A stretch of DNA of 64,000 nucleotides from Alteromonas portus (GTDB taxonomy: Bacteria; Pseudomonadota; Gammaproteobacteria; Enterobacterales; Alteromonadaceae). Position numbers and translations under genes: made by a program. Positions 19,103 to 29,567 of this stretch are shown one piece after another. Each line of letters starts with the position of its first letter. The first letter of the stretch is position 1. The stretch is from assembly GCF_005117025.1 (NCBI RefSeq), contig NZ_SWCO01000003.1, positions 211,687-275,686 of the forward strand, given 5' to 3'. The notes under the pieces were generated by a model. That model had not been told where the DNA came from. It made no database searches and saw nothing but the letters and a program-made list of their open reading frames with translations.

Positions 19103-22100
19103 GCTATTTCGACTCCTAAGTTTTCGACCCATTCACTTTGCTGAGTACCTAAAAGTGTTCTTACTCTGAAATCATAAGTTCCGGCTGGTAAATCAGGCCT
19201 CCAACGCAGGTCTCCGCAATGTCCAACCTCAAACTTAGGTAAGTCTACCCAAGCGCTGTCACTAGAAAGCTTATACTGACCTTCAATTTCATCGAACGCG
19301 CTATTAATACTATCGGGAATAGCAGGGAGCGTTTTCAAGATGTAAATCTGATGCTCTTTATTGTCTTGGCCCAACTCTATTCTTGCAAAATCTTCAGTTA
19401 TGTCTGTGTGATCAACGATACGGTTATCACCGTCCTGCACGTTAAACATGAGTATTTTACTATCAGAGTAGCCTAGCCAGTAGTGAGTATGTGTATATTC
19501 AGCTTCTTCAGGTATAGCAAGATGCTTGATATTGCAGTGTATACCTAACGCTCTAGCGTGATGGCGTGAGTTTCTGAAACTATATCCCATTTCAGCATAG
19601 TTGAAACAATGAGTAAGTTTTAAATCAACGTTACCGTCACCACCGTTGTATAGAGCTATATTGAATGCGTAGTAATCTTCTTCGGGGTTATCTGGGCTAG
19701 TGCTTACGCGGTTAGCAACCAAGCAATCGGTGTTCACTGGCCCGCTATACTGTCCATTAATGGACGCTTTTTTCATATCGATATATGTGTTTAATATGTA
19801 TGAACTATCGCATCCCGAAACGTTTGTTGTACCATTTGAAATACCTAATTCATATTCCCAAGGGCCATCTTCCGATTCAGGGTATCCTCCTTCGCAGAAT
19901 AGATTATCCACATAGAGAATATCACCGTCACCTCCATACATGGTTATCGCTTCTTTTTTCTCAAAAGATTCGCAGTCAGTAAATCGGTAATTGCCGCCCG
20001 TACTCGCCCTATACCCAAGTCTACCGCCCACACTTCCCAACTCAACGCCTTGAACGTCATCCTCCAACTCAACCGCTTCAGATGGGTCAACCAAAGAAAT
20101 TAAAACAGGCTCGACAACACAAGTGCCTTCAACTGGACAGTCTAAAGGCTGTTGACGCTGGTTGACTTGAAATACATCAAGCTTACGCGGTGCAACTACT
20201 GTGACTGGCTTAACTACGCGCTTAACATGCAAGCCACTTACTGAGCCATCAAACCCATTACTTTCAACGAGATTAATAGTGTTGCAGTTAGCAGGTATTT
20301 TTAAATGCCAAACTTCACGCCCATTTCGATTAAAGGTGTATCGCGGTATGGTAGTTTCGTCACCTACTGCCTGTGGTTGTATTTCACCCGCTGTTCTACC
20401 TGTGACATCAAATGCCACCTCATAGGTGTCACCCTCTGCGTAAGCGTAAGGAATTGCGGTAGCTGTATCACTCGGGGCAATGTTACCTTCAACCATAATT
20501 GATGCGAGTATGGTTATTGTTATACTCTGTTCAATATTGCCTGGCATCAGGTAGTTAATAGTTTCTGTGGCGGTTTCACCAGGCTCTAAGTAGTCAAACG
20601 CACCGTTAGGAACATAAACAAAGAAACCGTATCGATAGTTTATGTCTGCACCGCTCGGCAACGTCAAAGATAAATCTTCATTCGTTAGCGTGTTTTCTAT
20701 CGCTATAATTCCTTCGGGGAGTACATGGTATGAAGCAATGGCTTCGTTCGCATAGCACTTAATTTCACCCGTTGTTGCGCCAACAATAGCCCCAGCGTTG
20801 TCTTGCGGGTAACTTCCTTCGTAAATGCCTCCAGTGTAAGGAAATCCAATGGGCTTATTTGTTTGAACAACAGCTTCACCATTATTAAATTCAACGAAAG
20901 AATCTGCTATGACGTTACTGACATCATCTTGGTGATGTGCTTGAACTCTATAAGTCTTAATACCTGTGTCATTTGGTATGCTAAGCTGCATTGAAGATTT
21001 GTTGATATTGATTTTCTGGGTGGGGTTTGCCATTCTATTTTCTGCCTCTATAACTGATAGACCGTCATCAACGATAATTCGCTTGGTTGCGTAGGTTACG
21101 TTATTGTTGTTGTCATTAACTTTCAGGACTAAGTCCAAAACAGCACTGACATTCGTATCAATATCTACGGGGTTGTTCTCGAAATCGTAATACTCAATAA
21201 ACTGAGTAATATCGCCATCTTGAGAATCAAGCGCCGTTGCCTCTTCAACGTAGGGCTCGCCTTTTAGTACCGTAACTGTACCTTTTGGAATGGATATGAC
21301 CGGTCTTTCGTTATTTTCTGGTATGTCTAAGTTAGTTAAAGTAATGTTATTGCTATACGTAATGTTAGCGTGGCTGGAATCTCTATCTTCTTGTGAATGG
21401 ATACCATGTCGGGTTTCGTTTATGTTTACTGATGTGCTGAACGTAGCTACTGGGTTATTTTCCAAATAAACAGCTATCTGAGTGCCATTTAAACCGATAA
21501 CTTGCTTGAATTGGGTAGGAAGCGTTATTTCGTAAGGTGTAGAAGCTAATTCAGTATCCACCCCATTTGACCTGTGGACTAGCCTTACCGCTGTAGAAGA
21601 TACGTGAACAAATAAAAAGTTGCTGGGTGATGCAACACGCAATGCTAGTCCACACACTCTGTGCATCAAATCAGACGTTACATCTGCGGAGATAACTAGG
21701 TTAGATAACCCAAAATCTTTATAGATTAAACGGTTGGAACTATCATTAGGCACGTTACCTAATGAGTAGATAGTGTTATTTGATACACCAAAAACCGATC
21801 CATTAGGTATTATAAAACCCCTAGCAACATTATCACTAGGGCCGTTTAACTGCCCCGATTCAAGGAATATTCTTCTAGTAAACGTATTGCTGGTATCTAA
21901 AAATTCAACAGTGTGAGTAGCTTCATAGCTATCTAGTTCACCATCATTAGCGACAACTCCAACAGTTACCGAGCCTAACTCAGCGCTGGTTAATTCAACA
22001 ACATCACCCGTAGTAGTATTTAAACTGCCGGTGCCACTAACTACCCGCCACGTAAAAACATGCGTATCGGAAAAGTCTGGGTCATTCACAATGGCTGTAA

Positions 22101-22710
22101 GCTCTACAGTATTGTTTATTCCTGTGCTGTTTACAGCGTTGATCACAACTTCTGGTTGCGAGTTGGATGCAGGGTTATTTGTGAACCCACCTGATGTGAA
22201 CCCCGACAAAGGACTGTCGTTCGTGTTGTCTAATAGGTCTTTAACAACTGCTCCGCTAGTGGCGTTTAAATCATACTGAACTACTTGCGAAGCACCGTAG
22301 TCCCAAGACAACTCGCCGTGCATTACACCATCGTATTTTGTTGACTCTGAGCCTGCTCCATAACCAAGTACGGATAAGTATATTGTGCCACTAATTGTTT
22401 TTGACGCTGATTGACCCAAGAGGCTAACGGTAACAACGTTGCTAGCGTCCCTCGTTATTGTCATACCACTAACAAAACTACCGCTAGAAAGCCCTGGCAC
22501 GGTAATGTCTATATCAGACCCATTTAGCCTAGTCTTTATCACTCCTCCAGCTAATGTTATTACCCCCCAAAGACCTGCGTTAGTATGACCTATGACCCAT
22601 TTAGTTGAATTAGTATATTCAAACGCTGGAACATTAACCGTAAATTCACCTGCAGCATTAAAGTTCGTGCCTAAATCAACAACCCCTGAACCATCAAACT
22701 GTATAGCCAT
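19099..22710 (-). CDS. Very large phage tail fibre/adhesin-like protein
   Basis: 1203 aa. The N-terminus (about 1-170) looks LamG/concanavalin-like. Cadherin- or PKD-like segments follow (about 185-275), then a second LamG-like region (about 280-455) and a DUF5011-type Ig domain (about 470-550). The middle is not assignable, and the C-terminal third (about 850-1110) has the short, Asn/Gly-rich repeats of a right-handed beta-helix with several Cys. The mosaic of carbohydrate-binding folds suggests a receptor-binding fibre or spike. It overlaps the next gene by four bases. Confidence 0.65.
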   Translation of the reverse strand: MAIQFDGSGVVDLGTNFNAAGEFTVNVPAFEYTNSTKWVIGHTNAGLWGVITLAGGVIKTRLNGSDIDITVPGLSSGSFVSGMTITRDASNVVTVSLLGQSASKTISGTIYLSVLGYGAGSESTKYDGVMHGELSWDYGASQVVQYDLNATSGAVVKDLLDNTNDSPLSGFTSGGFTNNPASNSQPEVVINAVNSTGINNTVELTAIVNDPDFSDTHVFTWRVVSGTGSLNTTTGDVVELTSAELGSVTVGVVANDGELDSYEATHTVEFLDTSNTFTRRIFLESGQLNGPSDNVARGFIIPNGSVFGVSNNTIYSLGNVPNDSSNRLIYKDFGLSNLVISADVTSDLMHRVCGLALRVASPSNFLFVHVSSTAVRLVHRSNGVDTELASTPYEITLPTQFKQVIGLNGTQIAVYLENNPVATFSTSVNINETRHGIHSQEDRDSSHANITYSNNITLTNLDIPENNERPVISIPKGTVTVLKGEPYVEEATALDSQDGDITQFIEYYDFENNPVDIDTNVSAVLDLVLKVNDNNNNVTYATKRIIVDDGLSVIEAENRMANPTQKININKSSMQLSIPNDTGIKTYRVQAHHQDDVSNVIADSFVEFNNGEAVVQTNKPIGFPYTGGIYEGSYPQDNAGAIVGATTGEIKCYANEAIASYHVLPEGIIAIENTLTNEDLSLTLPSGADINYRYGFFVYVPNGAFDYLEPGETATETINYLMPGNIEQSITITILASIMVEGNIAPSDTATAIPYAYAEGDTYEVAFDVTGRTAGEIQPQAVGDETTIPRYTFNRNGREVWHLKIPANCNTINLVESNGFDGSVSGLHVKRVVKPVTVVAPRKLDVFQVNQRQQPLDCPVEGTCVVEPVLISLVDPSEAVELEDDVQGVELGSVGGRLGYRASTGGNYRFTDCESFEKKEAITMYGGDGDILYVDNLFCEGGYPESEDGPWEYELGISNGTTNVSGCDSSYILNTYIDMKKASINGQYSGPVNTDCLVANRVSTSPDNPEEDYYAFNIALYNGGDGNVDLKLTHCFNYAEMGYSFRNSRHHARALGIHCNIKHLAIPEEAEYTHTHYWLGYSDSKILMFNVQDGDNRIVDHTDITEDFARIELGQDNKEHQIYILKTLPAIPDSINSAFDEIEGQYKLSSDSAWVDLPKFEVGHCGDLRWRPDLPAGTYDFRVRTLLGTQQSEWVENLGVEIA

Positions 22711-22728
22711 TTTTAATTCTCTTTAAAA

Positions 22729-23994
22729 TTACTGCGCAATCCACGTAGCGCCACTGCTGTTAAGCGTTACTGTTTCGTTATATGTTTTTCCGTTAATCAC
22801 TACATCTTTTAACTCAACTGTAGCTATGCCAGTTCCTGTAGAAGCCGCACGTAAAAAAGGCTTTGTTGCTGGAAGAACGTATTCGCCACCTTCGATAGTG
22901 TGAGTGGAGCCTTTTCTAACTGATATACACTCACTAGTTGACCGCGAATCGAATCTGACAGAGCAATAGTGGAGAGTGCAACTATCGCCCAAAAGCAAAA
23001 ACGCCGTTCCTGAAGTGTTCCCGAATTGCTGTACTCCGCCTACAAAGCAGTATTCCAATCGAGAATTAGCACCCCACACAGTTATTCCACGCTTGCAGAA
23101 AAAACCGCCCGAATGCCTAATTACTGCCGAAGCTTTACAGTCTATTAATCTATCTGTGGTATCCCAGACTATAAACCGCTCTATAGTGAAGTTTGTACCT
23201 CCCTCGATGGCGAGCGCTTCACCTTGCGTGTAAGCTGAATACTGTGAACCATCGTGGTAAGGATTTTTCGGGTTCAAAGAAATATAGTGATCACGTTGAC
23301 CACCTATATTTATGTCAGAAAGCGTAACGTTGTCGTTTTCGCTGGATAAGAAGCGTATACCGATTGCTTCTCCATCCTCGCAATTCGCGTTCAACGCAGA
23401 AATATCGCTAATACGAGTGTTTGTTACAGCCCCTCTAAATATTGCCAAAGAGGTGGTAACATTTTTACTAACTAAGCCAGAAATTTCGCAATCATCAACC
23501 GTAGATTTAAAGTCAAACCCAAAACGGCAACTTCTTAGCTGTGACTGATAAATTTTTGTGCCTGATTGCGGCTGAGTAAATGTTGCTGCTGTGTCGTAAT
23601 TTCTTGCACGGAAACCTTCTAAAAAGTAGCGGTCACCTTGAAAAGTGAAAAAATTAACTCCTCTGTAGGTGGAACGCCTAAAGTATTCAGGTCTGTCACC
23701 GATGGGCCACCATGTTTCCTCTGATAAGGATGAGTCTATGCGTGAGCCTATGTTCCCCATCTTGAGTATTAATGGGCCGGTTTCATCACCAGTTGCTGTA
23801 ATTTCAAATTCTTTAGAAAAAGTATATCTATCTACCAAAAATTGAGCATCACAACCAACATGAATGAAATCGCCAGCCCCTCGCGAATTTATTGCGGTAA
23901 GCAGTTCTGACCAGCCTAGCGGTTGATCCCACCAATCTCCGTTAGCATCGACTTCACCTTCATCAATGGATATATCAATAAAATCCATACCCAT
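22729..23994 (-). CDS. Tail spike-like protein with right-handed beta-helix
   Basis: 421 aa. After an N-terminal segment containing WWDQPLGW, the sequence has the irregular repeats of parallel beta-helix proteins (successive short strands with Asn and Ser at turns, about 80-400), as in phage depolymerase spikes and pectate-lyase folds. No catalytic residues can be assigned. Its start is coupled to the upstream fibre gene by TAATG. The likely role is host polysaccharide binding or cleavage. Confidence 0.65.
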   Translation of the reverse strand: MGMDFIDISIDEGEVDANGDWWDQPLGWSELLTAINSRGAGDFIHVGCDAQFLVDRYTFSKEFEITATGDETGPLILKMGNIGSRIDSSLSEETWWPIGDRPEYFRRSTYRGVNFFTFQGDRYFLEGFRARNYDTAATFTQPQSGTKIYQSQLRSCRFGFDFKSTVDDCEISGLVSKNVTTSLAIFRGAVTNTRISDISALNANCEDGEAIGIRFLSSENDNVTLSDINIGGQRDHYISLNPKNPYHDGSQYSAYTQGEALAIEGGTNFTIERFIVWDTTDRLIDCKASAVIRHSGGFFCKRGITVWGANSRLEYCFVGGVQQFGNTSGTAFLLLGDSCTLHYCSVRFDSRSTSECISVRKGSTHTIEGGEYVLPATKPFLRAASTGTGIATVELKDVVINGKTYNETVTLNSSGATWIAQ

Positions 23995-25409
23995 TAGAAC
24001 ACCTCCGGTATTAGTTGCTTGATGTAAAGCACTTCAACAACTGCGTTTATTTCACCGTAGCCCCTTTTAAGCGCTAACCTTTCCGATGTGGCTGTAAAAA
24101 TCTTAACACCTTCGATTTCTATGGCATTTGCATTTGCGTTTAATGTAGCTAAAGAGCCATAGCCAACCAGAGAATGCAGAGCTACTGCGTATTCGACTGT
24201 TTTTCCATCCAAGTAGCTAGATGAGAAAAATTCAACTCGGTCATTGGCTTCACTTACTGCAGTTGCTGTGAATTTTCTACCGTCTTGGACCCAACTTGAA
24301 TAAATTGTCATGGGTGTGTTTGGTGTTATATCTGCAGTTTCCCATGTGCCATCTAAACGCTGATTGCAAGTAATAAACGGGTTGCTGGCGTTGTTGCTGG
24401 TATTCGTTATCGTTGCGTTTAGCTGCGGGATTCTAGGAAAGTATGGTTTGCTTAAATCAGCAAATTTACCGTCTGAAAAACTGATGTAATCGACTAACCC
24501 GAAGAAGTAGTTACCCATACCATCATTACCTATTTCGGGTAAGTTGGTTACTGATGCGGTAAACGTTACCCACTGACCTAGCGTTAACGTTGGCGAACCC
24601 GGCAACCCTTTAATTTCATGTGTGCCGCTTAGATGTGTAACGCTATCAATCGTTACGTGAAAAACGTAAACACGCATTGTTACATCACCAGTAAAGGGCG
24701 AATCTAAATCTATATATACTGGACTATCAGCTTGGTAGAAATTCCTTCGCCCTAGATATTGCTCGATAGGCTGCGCATCTTCTTTATTATGCCCCCACAT
24801 AACCCACGTTTTCTTTTGTGTGGTATCAAAGTGAAGCTCTACGGGTTTTAATGGTCCTATTGCTGGCGGTAACGGAGAAACGTTTTTAGCAAGTTGGTCA
24901 TAATGGTTGTGCTCAAAAGCTTGTCTACCTTTGCTGGTGTCAAAAGCTGGACTGACGCGCATGACATCGCGCTTTGTCGATGCTGCACTAGGCAATTGGT
25001 TCTCGCCTAACGTTCCTGTGACTTGAGTGAAATCGGGCCACTGCGTTGCTGTGACTGGCGGGTCTATTAGCTGAACCCAATTAATATCCCCTGACCATTC
25101 CGCCATAGTTTCCAAAAATGCGGCATAAGCAGCTCTGTTATTTTCTAACGCTTGAAGAAGTACACCCACCGCCCCTATTGGCACTACTTGAGCGGCTACG
25201 TTGCTTAAATCACCTTGTTGCCAGTTATATTTAAGCGTTAGCGTGTTGGCGGTAGTGTCATGATCAATAATTGTCGCTGGTAATTTGCCAGCGATGAATA
25301 ACTGGCTACCCTCAATCAACCCAAAGAATGAATCTGAGTTATTTACAGATACAACAGGGCTACCGTCTTCAACACTAATGTCGTTGAGACTAAAAACGTA
25401 GGTACTCAT
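23994..25409 (-). CDS. Tail fibre protein with phage-type N-terminal domain
   Basis: 471 aa. The first 75 residues (LNDISVEDGSPVVSVNN ... GSQLFIAGKLPATI) resemble the N-terminal attachment domain shared by many siphovirus and Mu-like fibres that binds the tail tip. The remainder is beta-rich, with a jelly-roll look and no enzyme motif. It is the first gene after the J-like protein and is likely to link the distal spike genes to the tail tip. Confidence 0.65.
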   Translation of the reverse strand: MSTYVFSLNDISVEDGSPVVSVNNSDSFFGLIEGSQLFIAGKLPATIIDHDTTANTLTLKYNWQQGDLSNVAAQVVPIGAVGVLLQALENNRAAYAAFLETMAEWSGDINWVQLIDPPVTATQWPDFTQVTGTLGENQLPSAASTKRDVMRVSPAFDTSKGRQAFEHNHYDQLAKNVSPLPPAIGPLKPVELHFDTTQKKTWVMWGHNKEDAQPIEQYLGRRNFYQADSPVYIDLDSPFTGDVTMRVYVFHVTIDSVTHLSGTHEIKGLPGSPTLTLGQWVTFTASVTNLPEIGNDGMGNYFFGLVDYISFSDGKFADLSKPYFPRIPQLNATITNTSNNASNPFITCNQRLDGTWETADITPNTPMTIYSSWVQDGRKFTATAVSEANDRVEFFSSSYLDGKTVEYAVALHSLVGYGSLATLNANANAIEIEGVKIFTATSERLALKRGYGEINAVVEVLYIKQLIPEVF

Positions 25410-25432
25410 TATTTTTCCGATATCTGAGAAGA

Positions 25433-25454
25433 AACGACTTTATTTAGAGTCGTT
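25433..25454. other. Hairpin between tip and fibre genes
   Basis: A 7-bp perfect stem (AACGACT/AGTCGTT) with an 8-nt loop. The T-run after it is on the plus strand (five T), against the operon direction, so it may block antisense transcription or act as a weak attenuator. Confidence 0.4.
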
Positions 25455-25455
25455 T

Positions 25456-28347
25456 TTATTGGACAGGCTGGCCCTGCTGAAGCTGCTGTATGCCAAATGC
25501 CTGTTTGAATACTTGAACGAAAACATCACCGTCGATGATGCATGTTCCGTTGTTGCTGTTACCTTGAATTTTGACATCAACAACGACATCGGTGTTGGCC
25601 GGAACTCTGACAACAACACCAGAGACACTATCACCTTTAAATGTATCGCCTGGCGTTGAAATAACATGCACAGAACTACCATTCACGTCTGCAGTGATAA
25701 GTAAGCTATCGAGGCTACCCCACTGAATTGGAATGGGGTGAACGTAAGCGACACGCTCAAATGGTTGCGCCTGGATAAGAAAATTAACAAGAACATGCTC
25801 TTGGGTTGGTGTGCCAGAACCATCAAACGTAATAGGCCGCATATCTAGTACAGCACCGTCTGTTATATCCCCTTCGATATTTTCCGCGTATATAGTGGCA
25901 TAGGACTTAATGGTCCCTGATACACTGTCCCATTCTTGCCAAACGGCACCATCCTGACTGGTGATCTTAACGTTTTCAGCAGCCAGAATAATTGAACTAG
26001 CGCTTTCACTGCCTTCAATGAACATACCAGTTAAGCGGCCGTTCACATCGATAGCGAATTGAATCTGCCCCCTTACTTCACCAATAGCATTTTCAAGCGC
26101 TTCGAAGTACGAGAAAACACTAACCTGATCACCATCCAAGTTGTTTATTTTTATCTCTTGGAAAGCTTGCGCGAACGCGGCCCCTTCTATCCATTCGCCG
26201 TTTTCGTCTTCATAGCCTATTTGAGCATTTTTGAAGTCTGCAATTTGAGATTGAACGCTCTTATCACCTATCTTTTGTTTAACGCCAAGTACATCTAAGC
26301 TGATTACTTGGTTTTCTTGTGCTACTTCAGTCACGCTGTAGAGTAGCGTCGAGTACTCTTCGCCTAGCTCGTTCGTTTGCTGTGACCAGTTGGCCACATC
26401 ATTTACGACACTGTTTATAGTATCACCAAGGTTTTCAGGTAAGCCTGGTAACATTACCGTTCTAACGATATTGCCCCAGAACTCATCTACTGCAGACGTT
26501 CGTGCAACTACAAACGTCCATTGCGACTCGCCCAGAGCATTGGATGAGCAAACCCATATTTTAAAATCACGTTCTGGTGCTAAGCCAGGGAACGTATAAG
26601 CATGAGCTGGCCCACGATATGGTAAAGGGGGCTCTTCATCCGTTAAGTCATGACTAATGGAATACAAAAACGCGGTTGAGCTATCAGAACCTGCTAAGTA
26701 TGGGATAACTTCCAACTCTGTAGCTGTGGGGTTTATTGTAATATCTGTTGGTACGCCAGGCTTTTGCATTATCAGCGGTATTTCTGCCCATCCACTTCGT
26801 GCAGAAAGACCGCCTAACGCCATCACTCTAAAACGATAGGTACCAAGCGCATAGCCTGAAAGGTTTACGTGATAACGCGCTATCGAATCCGTTTCTATTA
26901 GCAAGCCTTGTTCATCTAATACCTGATAAAGGAAACGCGATGCTTCAGAATACCAAGAGATTTTAACTTGAACGAAAGCAGAATATACGTGCTCAATCGT
27001 TAAGTCGCTAGGTTCATCAGGGTTAGTAAAGCTATATGTGGTATCAGGTATTTCAGGCTTATTGCCTTCTCCAAAGAAGTCGTAGATATAAGGCTGATGC
27101 TCACGAACCGTTAAAGTTACCCGTTTTTTATTAGAGGAAATTTGTTCTATTCGAAATAGCTTTCCTTCCCAACCTAAAAACGAATCGTAAACAGGCACAA
27201 TGTCACCCACATCATAAATAAGCGCCCACTTGGGCAAATGTATGCGGGTTTTCGTCTGCTCACGTGAAATTTCAAGCCACGTTTTGGCGAACTCAAGGGC
27301 TTCGTAATAGTTGTTACAGGTAACGAGGTCAACCGTGCCCTCATTAATGAAACCGTTATCTTCTTCTAATAATTGAGCCTCTAAAGCACTGCCTTTCGGT
27401 GGGTAAACGGCTTCCTGCGCAGTACCATCTGCAGCAGGCTCATAGTACGTTACCGCAACACGGTTATACCGCTTATTTTTACTTCCTTCAGAAACACCAT
27501 CCATCTCGATAATATCTTTCTCAAGGATTGGTATGCTAACTGGATCATCATCTTGCTCAATAACTAAAGTTAACTGACCATCGATAATAGGCAGCCAGCC
27601 CCGCATTGGCTTTAACAGTACATTGACGTTTCCCAATATATCTTTACTGGTGTCTAGCTTACAGTTACAGCTAAAAAGCGGTCTTTGTTCGGGCTGGCCA
27701 ACAACCTCATCGACAAGAGAGTCGCAAAGGTCTCTTCCTCTGTAAAACGAATTTGTGTTAATCAGTCCAGTAGAAAGGCCTTTGCCATACAGCGGATCTT
27801 TAAGGTAGTCGAGTAAAGCTAGTGCTGGGTTTGAGTGATTGGTACCTGTTAAATCAGCGGTAATTTTAGGCTCTGATGAGATAGCAAACTCGCCACCATG
27901 ATATTCAAGACGAATGTAGCTGCATGCTTTCCCTGAAGCTTTGTCTGATAATCGCCATCCTGCAGCAGTAAGTAATGGATCTTCATAGTTGTCCATGCCA
28001 TCAGGGAAATTACGCATGTGCACCACGCGCCCGCCATCATCGTGAAAGAACGCAGGGTTGTCAGAAGAAACGGGGATATCGTCTACATAAACCTCATCAA
28101 TTGACACGACTTTTTCAGACCACACGACAATGATATGAAGCAAGTCATTTTTAATATCATCAGAGTCACCATCATTGGTTTCCTTGAATATGATATTGCC
28201 CGTGGTTTTGTGAACCTTGCCTATAACCACACCAACGTGTGCATCAGTCTGTGCCGATGTTAACTCAGTACCAGGCGGCATTGGCTCTGGCGCTTCAGGT
28301 GCTAACCACCCAAAAAAGAACCCACCAACATCTTCTAAAAAGCTCAT
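25456..28347 (-). CDS. Phage tail tip / host specificity protein, gpJ-like
   Basis: 963 aa. The N-terminal half carries the tail-tip fold seen in J-like proteins (DPLYGKGLSTGLINTNSFY; RYNRVAVTYYEP; WALIYDVGDIVPVYDS). Fibronectin type III-like repeats follow (about 450-640), then a region typical of DUF1983 of J proteins (about 650-840), including DVNGRLTGMFI. It sits at the tip of the tail and contacts the host receptor. Position after the tape measure and two tail-assembly genes supports this. Confidence 0.85.
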   Translation of the reverse strand: MSFLEDVGGFFFGWLAPEAPEPMPPGTELTSAQTDAHVGVVIGKVHKTTGNIIFKETNDGDSDDIKNDLLHIIVVWSEKVVSIDEVYVDDIPVSSDNPAFFHDDGGRVVHMRNFPDGMDNYEDPLLTAAGWRLSDKASGKACSYIRLEYHGGEFAISSEPKITADLTGTNHSNPALALLDYLKDPLYGKGLSTGLINTNSFYRGRDLCDSLVDEVVGQPEQRPLFSCNCKLDTSKDILGNVNVLLKPMRGWLPIIDGQLTLVIEQDDDPVSIPILEKDIIEMDGVSEGSKNKRYNRVAVTYYEPAADGTAQEAVYPPKGSALEAQLLEEDNGFINEGTVDLVTCNNYYEALEFAKTWLEISREQTKTRIHLPKWALIYDVGDIVPVYDSFLGWEGKLFRIEQISSNKKRVTLTVREHQPYIYDFFGEGNKPEIPDTTYSFTNPDEPSDLTIEHVYSAFVQVKISWYSEASRFLYQVLDEQGLLIETDSIARYHVNLSGYALGTYRFRVMALGGLSARSGWAEIPLIMQKPGVPTDITINPTATELEVIPYLAGSDSSTAFLYSISHDLTDEEPPLPYRGPAHAYTFPGLAPERDFKIWVCSSNALGESQWTFVVARTSAVDEFWGNIVRTVMLPGLPENLGDTINSVVNDVANWSQQTNELGEEYSTLLYSVTEVAQENQVISLDVLGVKQKIGDKSVQSQIADFKNAQIGYEDENGEWIEGAAFAQAFQEIKINNLDGDQVSVFSYFEALENAIGEVRGQIQFAIDVNGRLTGMFIEGSESASSIILAAENVKITSQDGAVWQEWDSVSGTIKSYATIYAENIEGDITDGAVLDMRPITFDGSGTPTQEHVLVNFLIQAQPFERVAYVHPIPIQWGSLDSLLITADVNGSSVHVISTPGDTFKGDSVSGVVVRVPANTDVVVDVKIQGNSNNGTCIIDGDVFVQVFKQAFGIQQLQQGQPVQ

Positions 28348-28350
28348 TTT

Positions 28351-28977
28351 TTAAACCTGCTGCGTTATTCTTGGCAGATCAAAGCGACCACTACCAGAGG
28401 AACTGCCACTACTTGATGCAACTGGCGCATTTTTACCCCAATAAATTTTTCGTTTTGCTCTGGCCACATGCTCAAAGGCCGTATCATCTGGGTAATATTT
28501 TTGATGTGAACCAGAGTTGGTTTTGGTACCGGCTTGCTTTTCGAAGTCAGCCCAGACTGACGCTAAAACCGCGTCAATCTTTCTCGTTTCTTTGAAAATG
28601 TCGCGAGAATCAATAAAACCTTCAAATACATTTAATGTAACGATCACGCCTAACTCATCAGCATGCTGTTCATAAACCGTTACTTCTGAGTTATTCCATC
28701 CCTTATTTAGAAAGTAAGGAATGAACGCACCATCACGCGCATCCAGCGTCGTGTTAAATTCATTCGTTGCAGGCTCAGAAGTCACTTCAATGTCATCGAT
28801 ACTGTCAGACGTTATATAACCTGGCTGATAGTAAACACCGCCGTAGAAAACAGGCGCATCCCTATCTGTCAGATAAAGCATATTCCCGTTGATGTTCATT
28901 TTTATTAGGTAGGTTTGGTAGCGAGTGGGGTTGTAACCTTTTAAGCGCTCAATTTCTGATGCTGTCAAATTCTTCAC
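28351..28977 (-). CDS. Phage tail assembly/baseplate hub-type protein (DUF2163-like)
   Basis: 208 aa. The sequence resembles the DUF2163/BR0599 group (LYLTDRDAPVFYGGVYYQPGYI; TLDARDGAFIPYF; GFIDSRDIF), found between tape measure and J-like genes where lambda has gpL. The C-terminus has a Ser/Gly-rich linker (about 185-197). It probably forms part of the tail tip. The start overlaps the previous gene's stop (ATGA). Confidence 0.65.
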   Translation of the reverse strand: MKNLTASEIERLKGYNPTRYQTYLIKMNINGNMLYLTDRDAPVFYGGVYYQPGYITSDSIDDIEVTSEPATNEFNTTLDARDGAFIPYFLNKGWNNSEVTVYEQHADELGVIVTLNVFEGFIDSRDIFKETRKIDAVLASVWADFEKQAGTKTNSGSHQKYYPDDTAFEHVARAKRKIYWGKNAPVASSSGSSSGSGRFDLPRITQQV

Positions 28978-29567
28978 AGCTGCTCCATTAACTCTAAATC
29001 GAAGATGGTTTTTCCCGCATCTTTAACGCCGAACTCACCACCATTACGGTTCTTAACGCACACCTGAAAGTTGACGTCATCGCCGTAGCGAATCTGTGTA
29101 CCAGCTGGAATATTGTGTAGAAGTGGCTGAGTAAGCGTTATTGTGGCACGGCCAGTGGCGTCTGAATTGGCACTAAAAGCAATCCGGTAGCCTTTGGTGT
29201 TTATGTCGGGCTGCACAAAGTCACCACCCCACGCCGCCTTTTCGCGTGATGGCGGCAAGCCTGCAACATGTAAAACTTGGCTACCAACGAATCCACTTGT
29301 TGTTAAATAAAGACCGTTTAGCTTTCTAACCGACTTTAGTGGATTTGGCAGAAGAAAGTTTCTAATCGAATCGTTGTACCAGTCAAGAATGCCACTGATT
29401 TCCATAGCATCATCGTGACTAACAGGCGTCGAAGTAAGCGCAAAGAGGTAATAAGGATCTTCACTCCCCAATGACTTGTTTTCGTACAGTCGTTCTTCCG
29501 GTTTGATGATGTCGAGGATTAACGTAACTTCGACTTGTCTAAAAAACTGAATAGGAAAAGCAGACAT
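28974..29567 (-). CDS. Phage tail tip assembly protein, gpM-like position
   Basis: 197 aa, mostly beta-structured. It lies between the tape measure and the DUF2163-like gene, where lambda carries M. It may be a distal tail protein. I do not recognise a named family with confidence; the call rests on position and on co-transcription, with four-base overlap downstream. Confidence 0.55.
   Translation of the reverse strand: MSAFPIQFFRQVEVTLILDIIKPEERLYENKSLGSEDPYYLFALTSTPVSHDDAMEISGILDWYNDSIRNFLLPNPLKSVRKLNGLYLTTSGFVGSQVLHVAGLPPSREKAAWGGDFVQPDINTKGYRIAFSANSDATGRATITLTQPLLHNIPAGTQIRYGDDVNFQVCVKNRNGGEFGVKDAGKTIFDLELMEQL

Noticed and set aside
17600..25400. Possible diversity-generating retroelement linked to the fibre genes
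   Set aside because: No reverse transcriptase and no template/variable repeat pair were seen.
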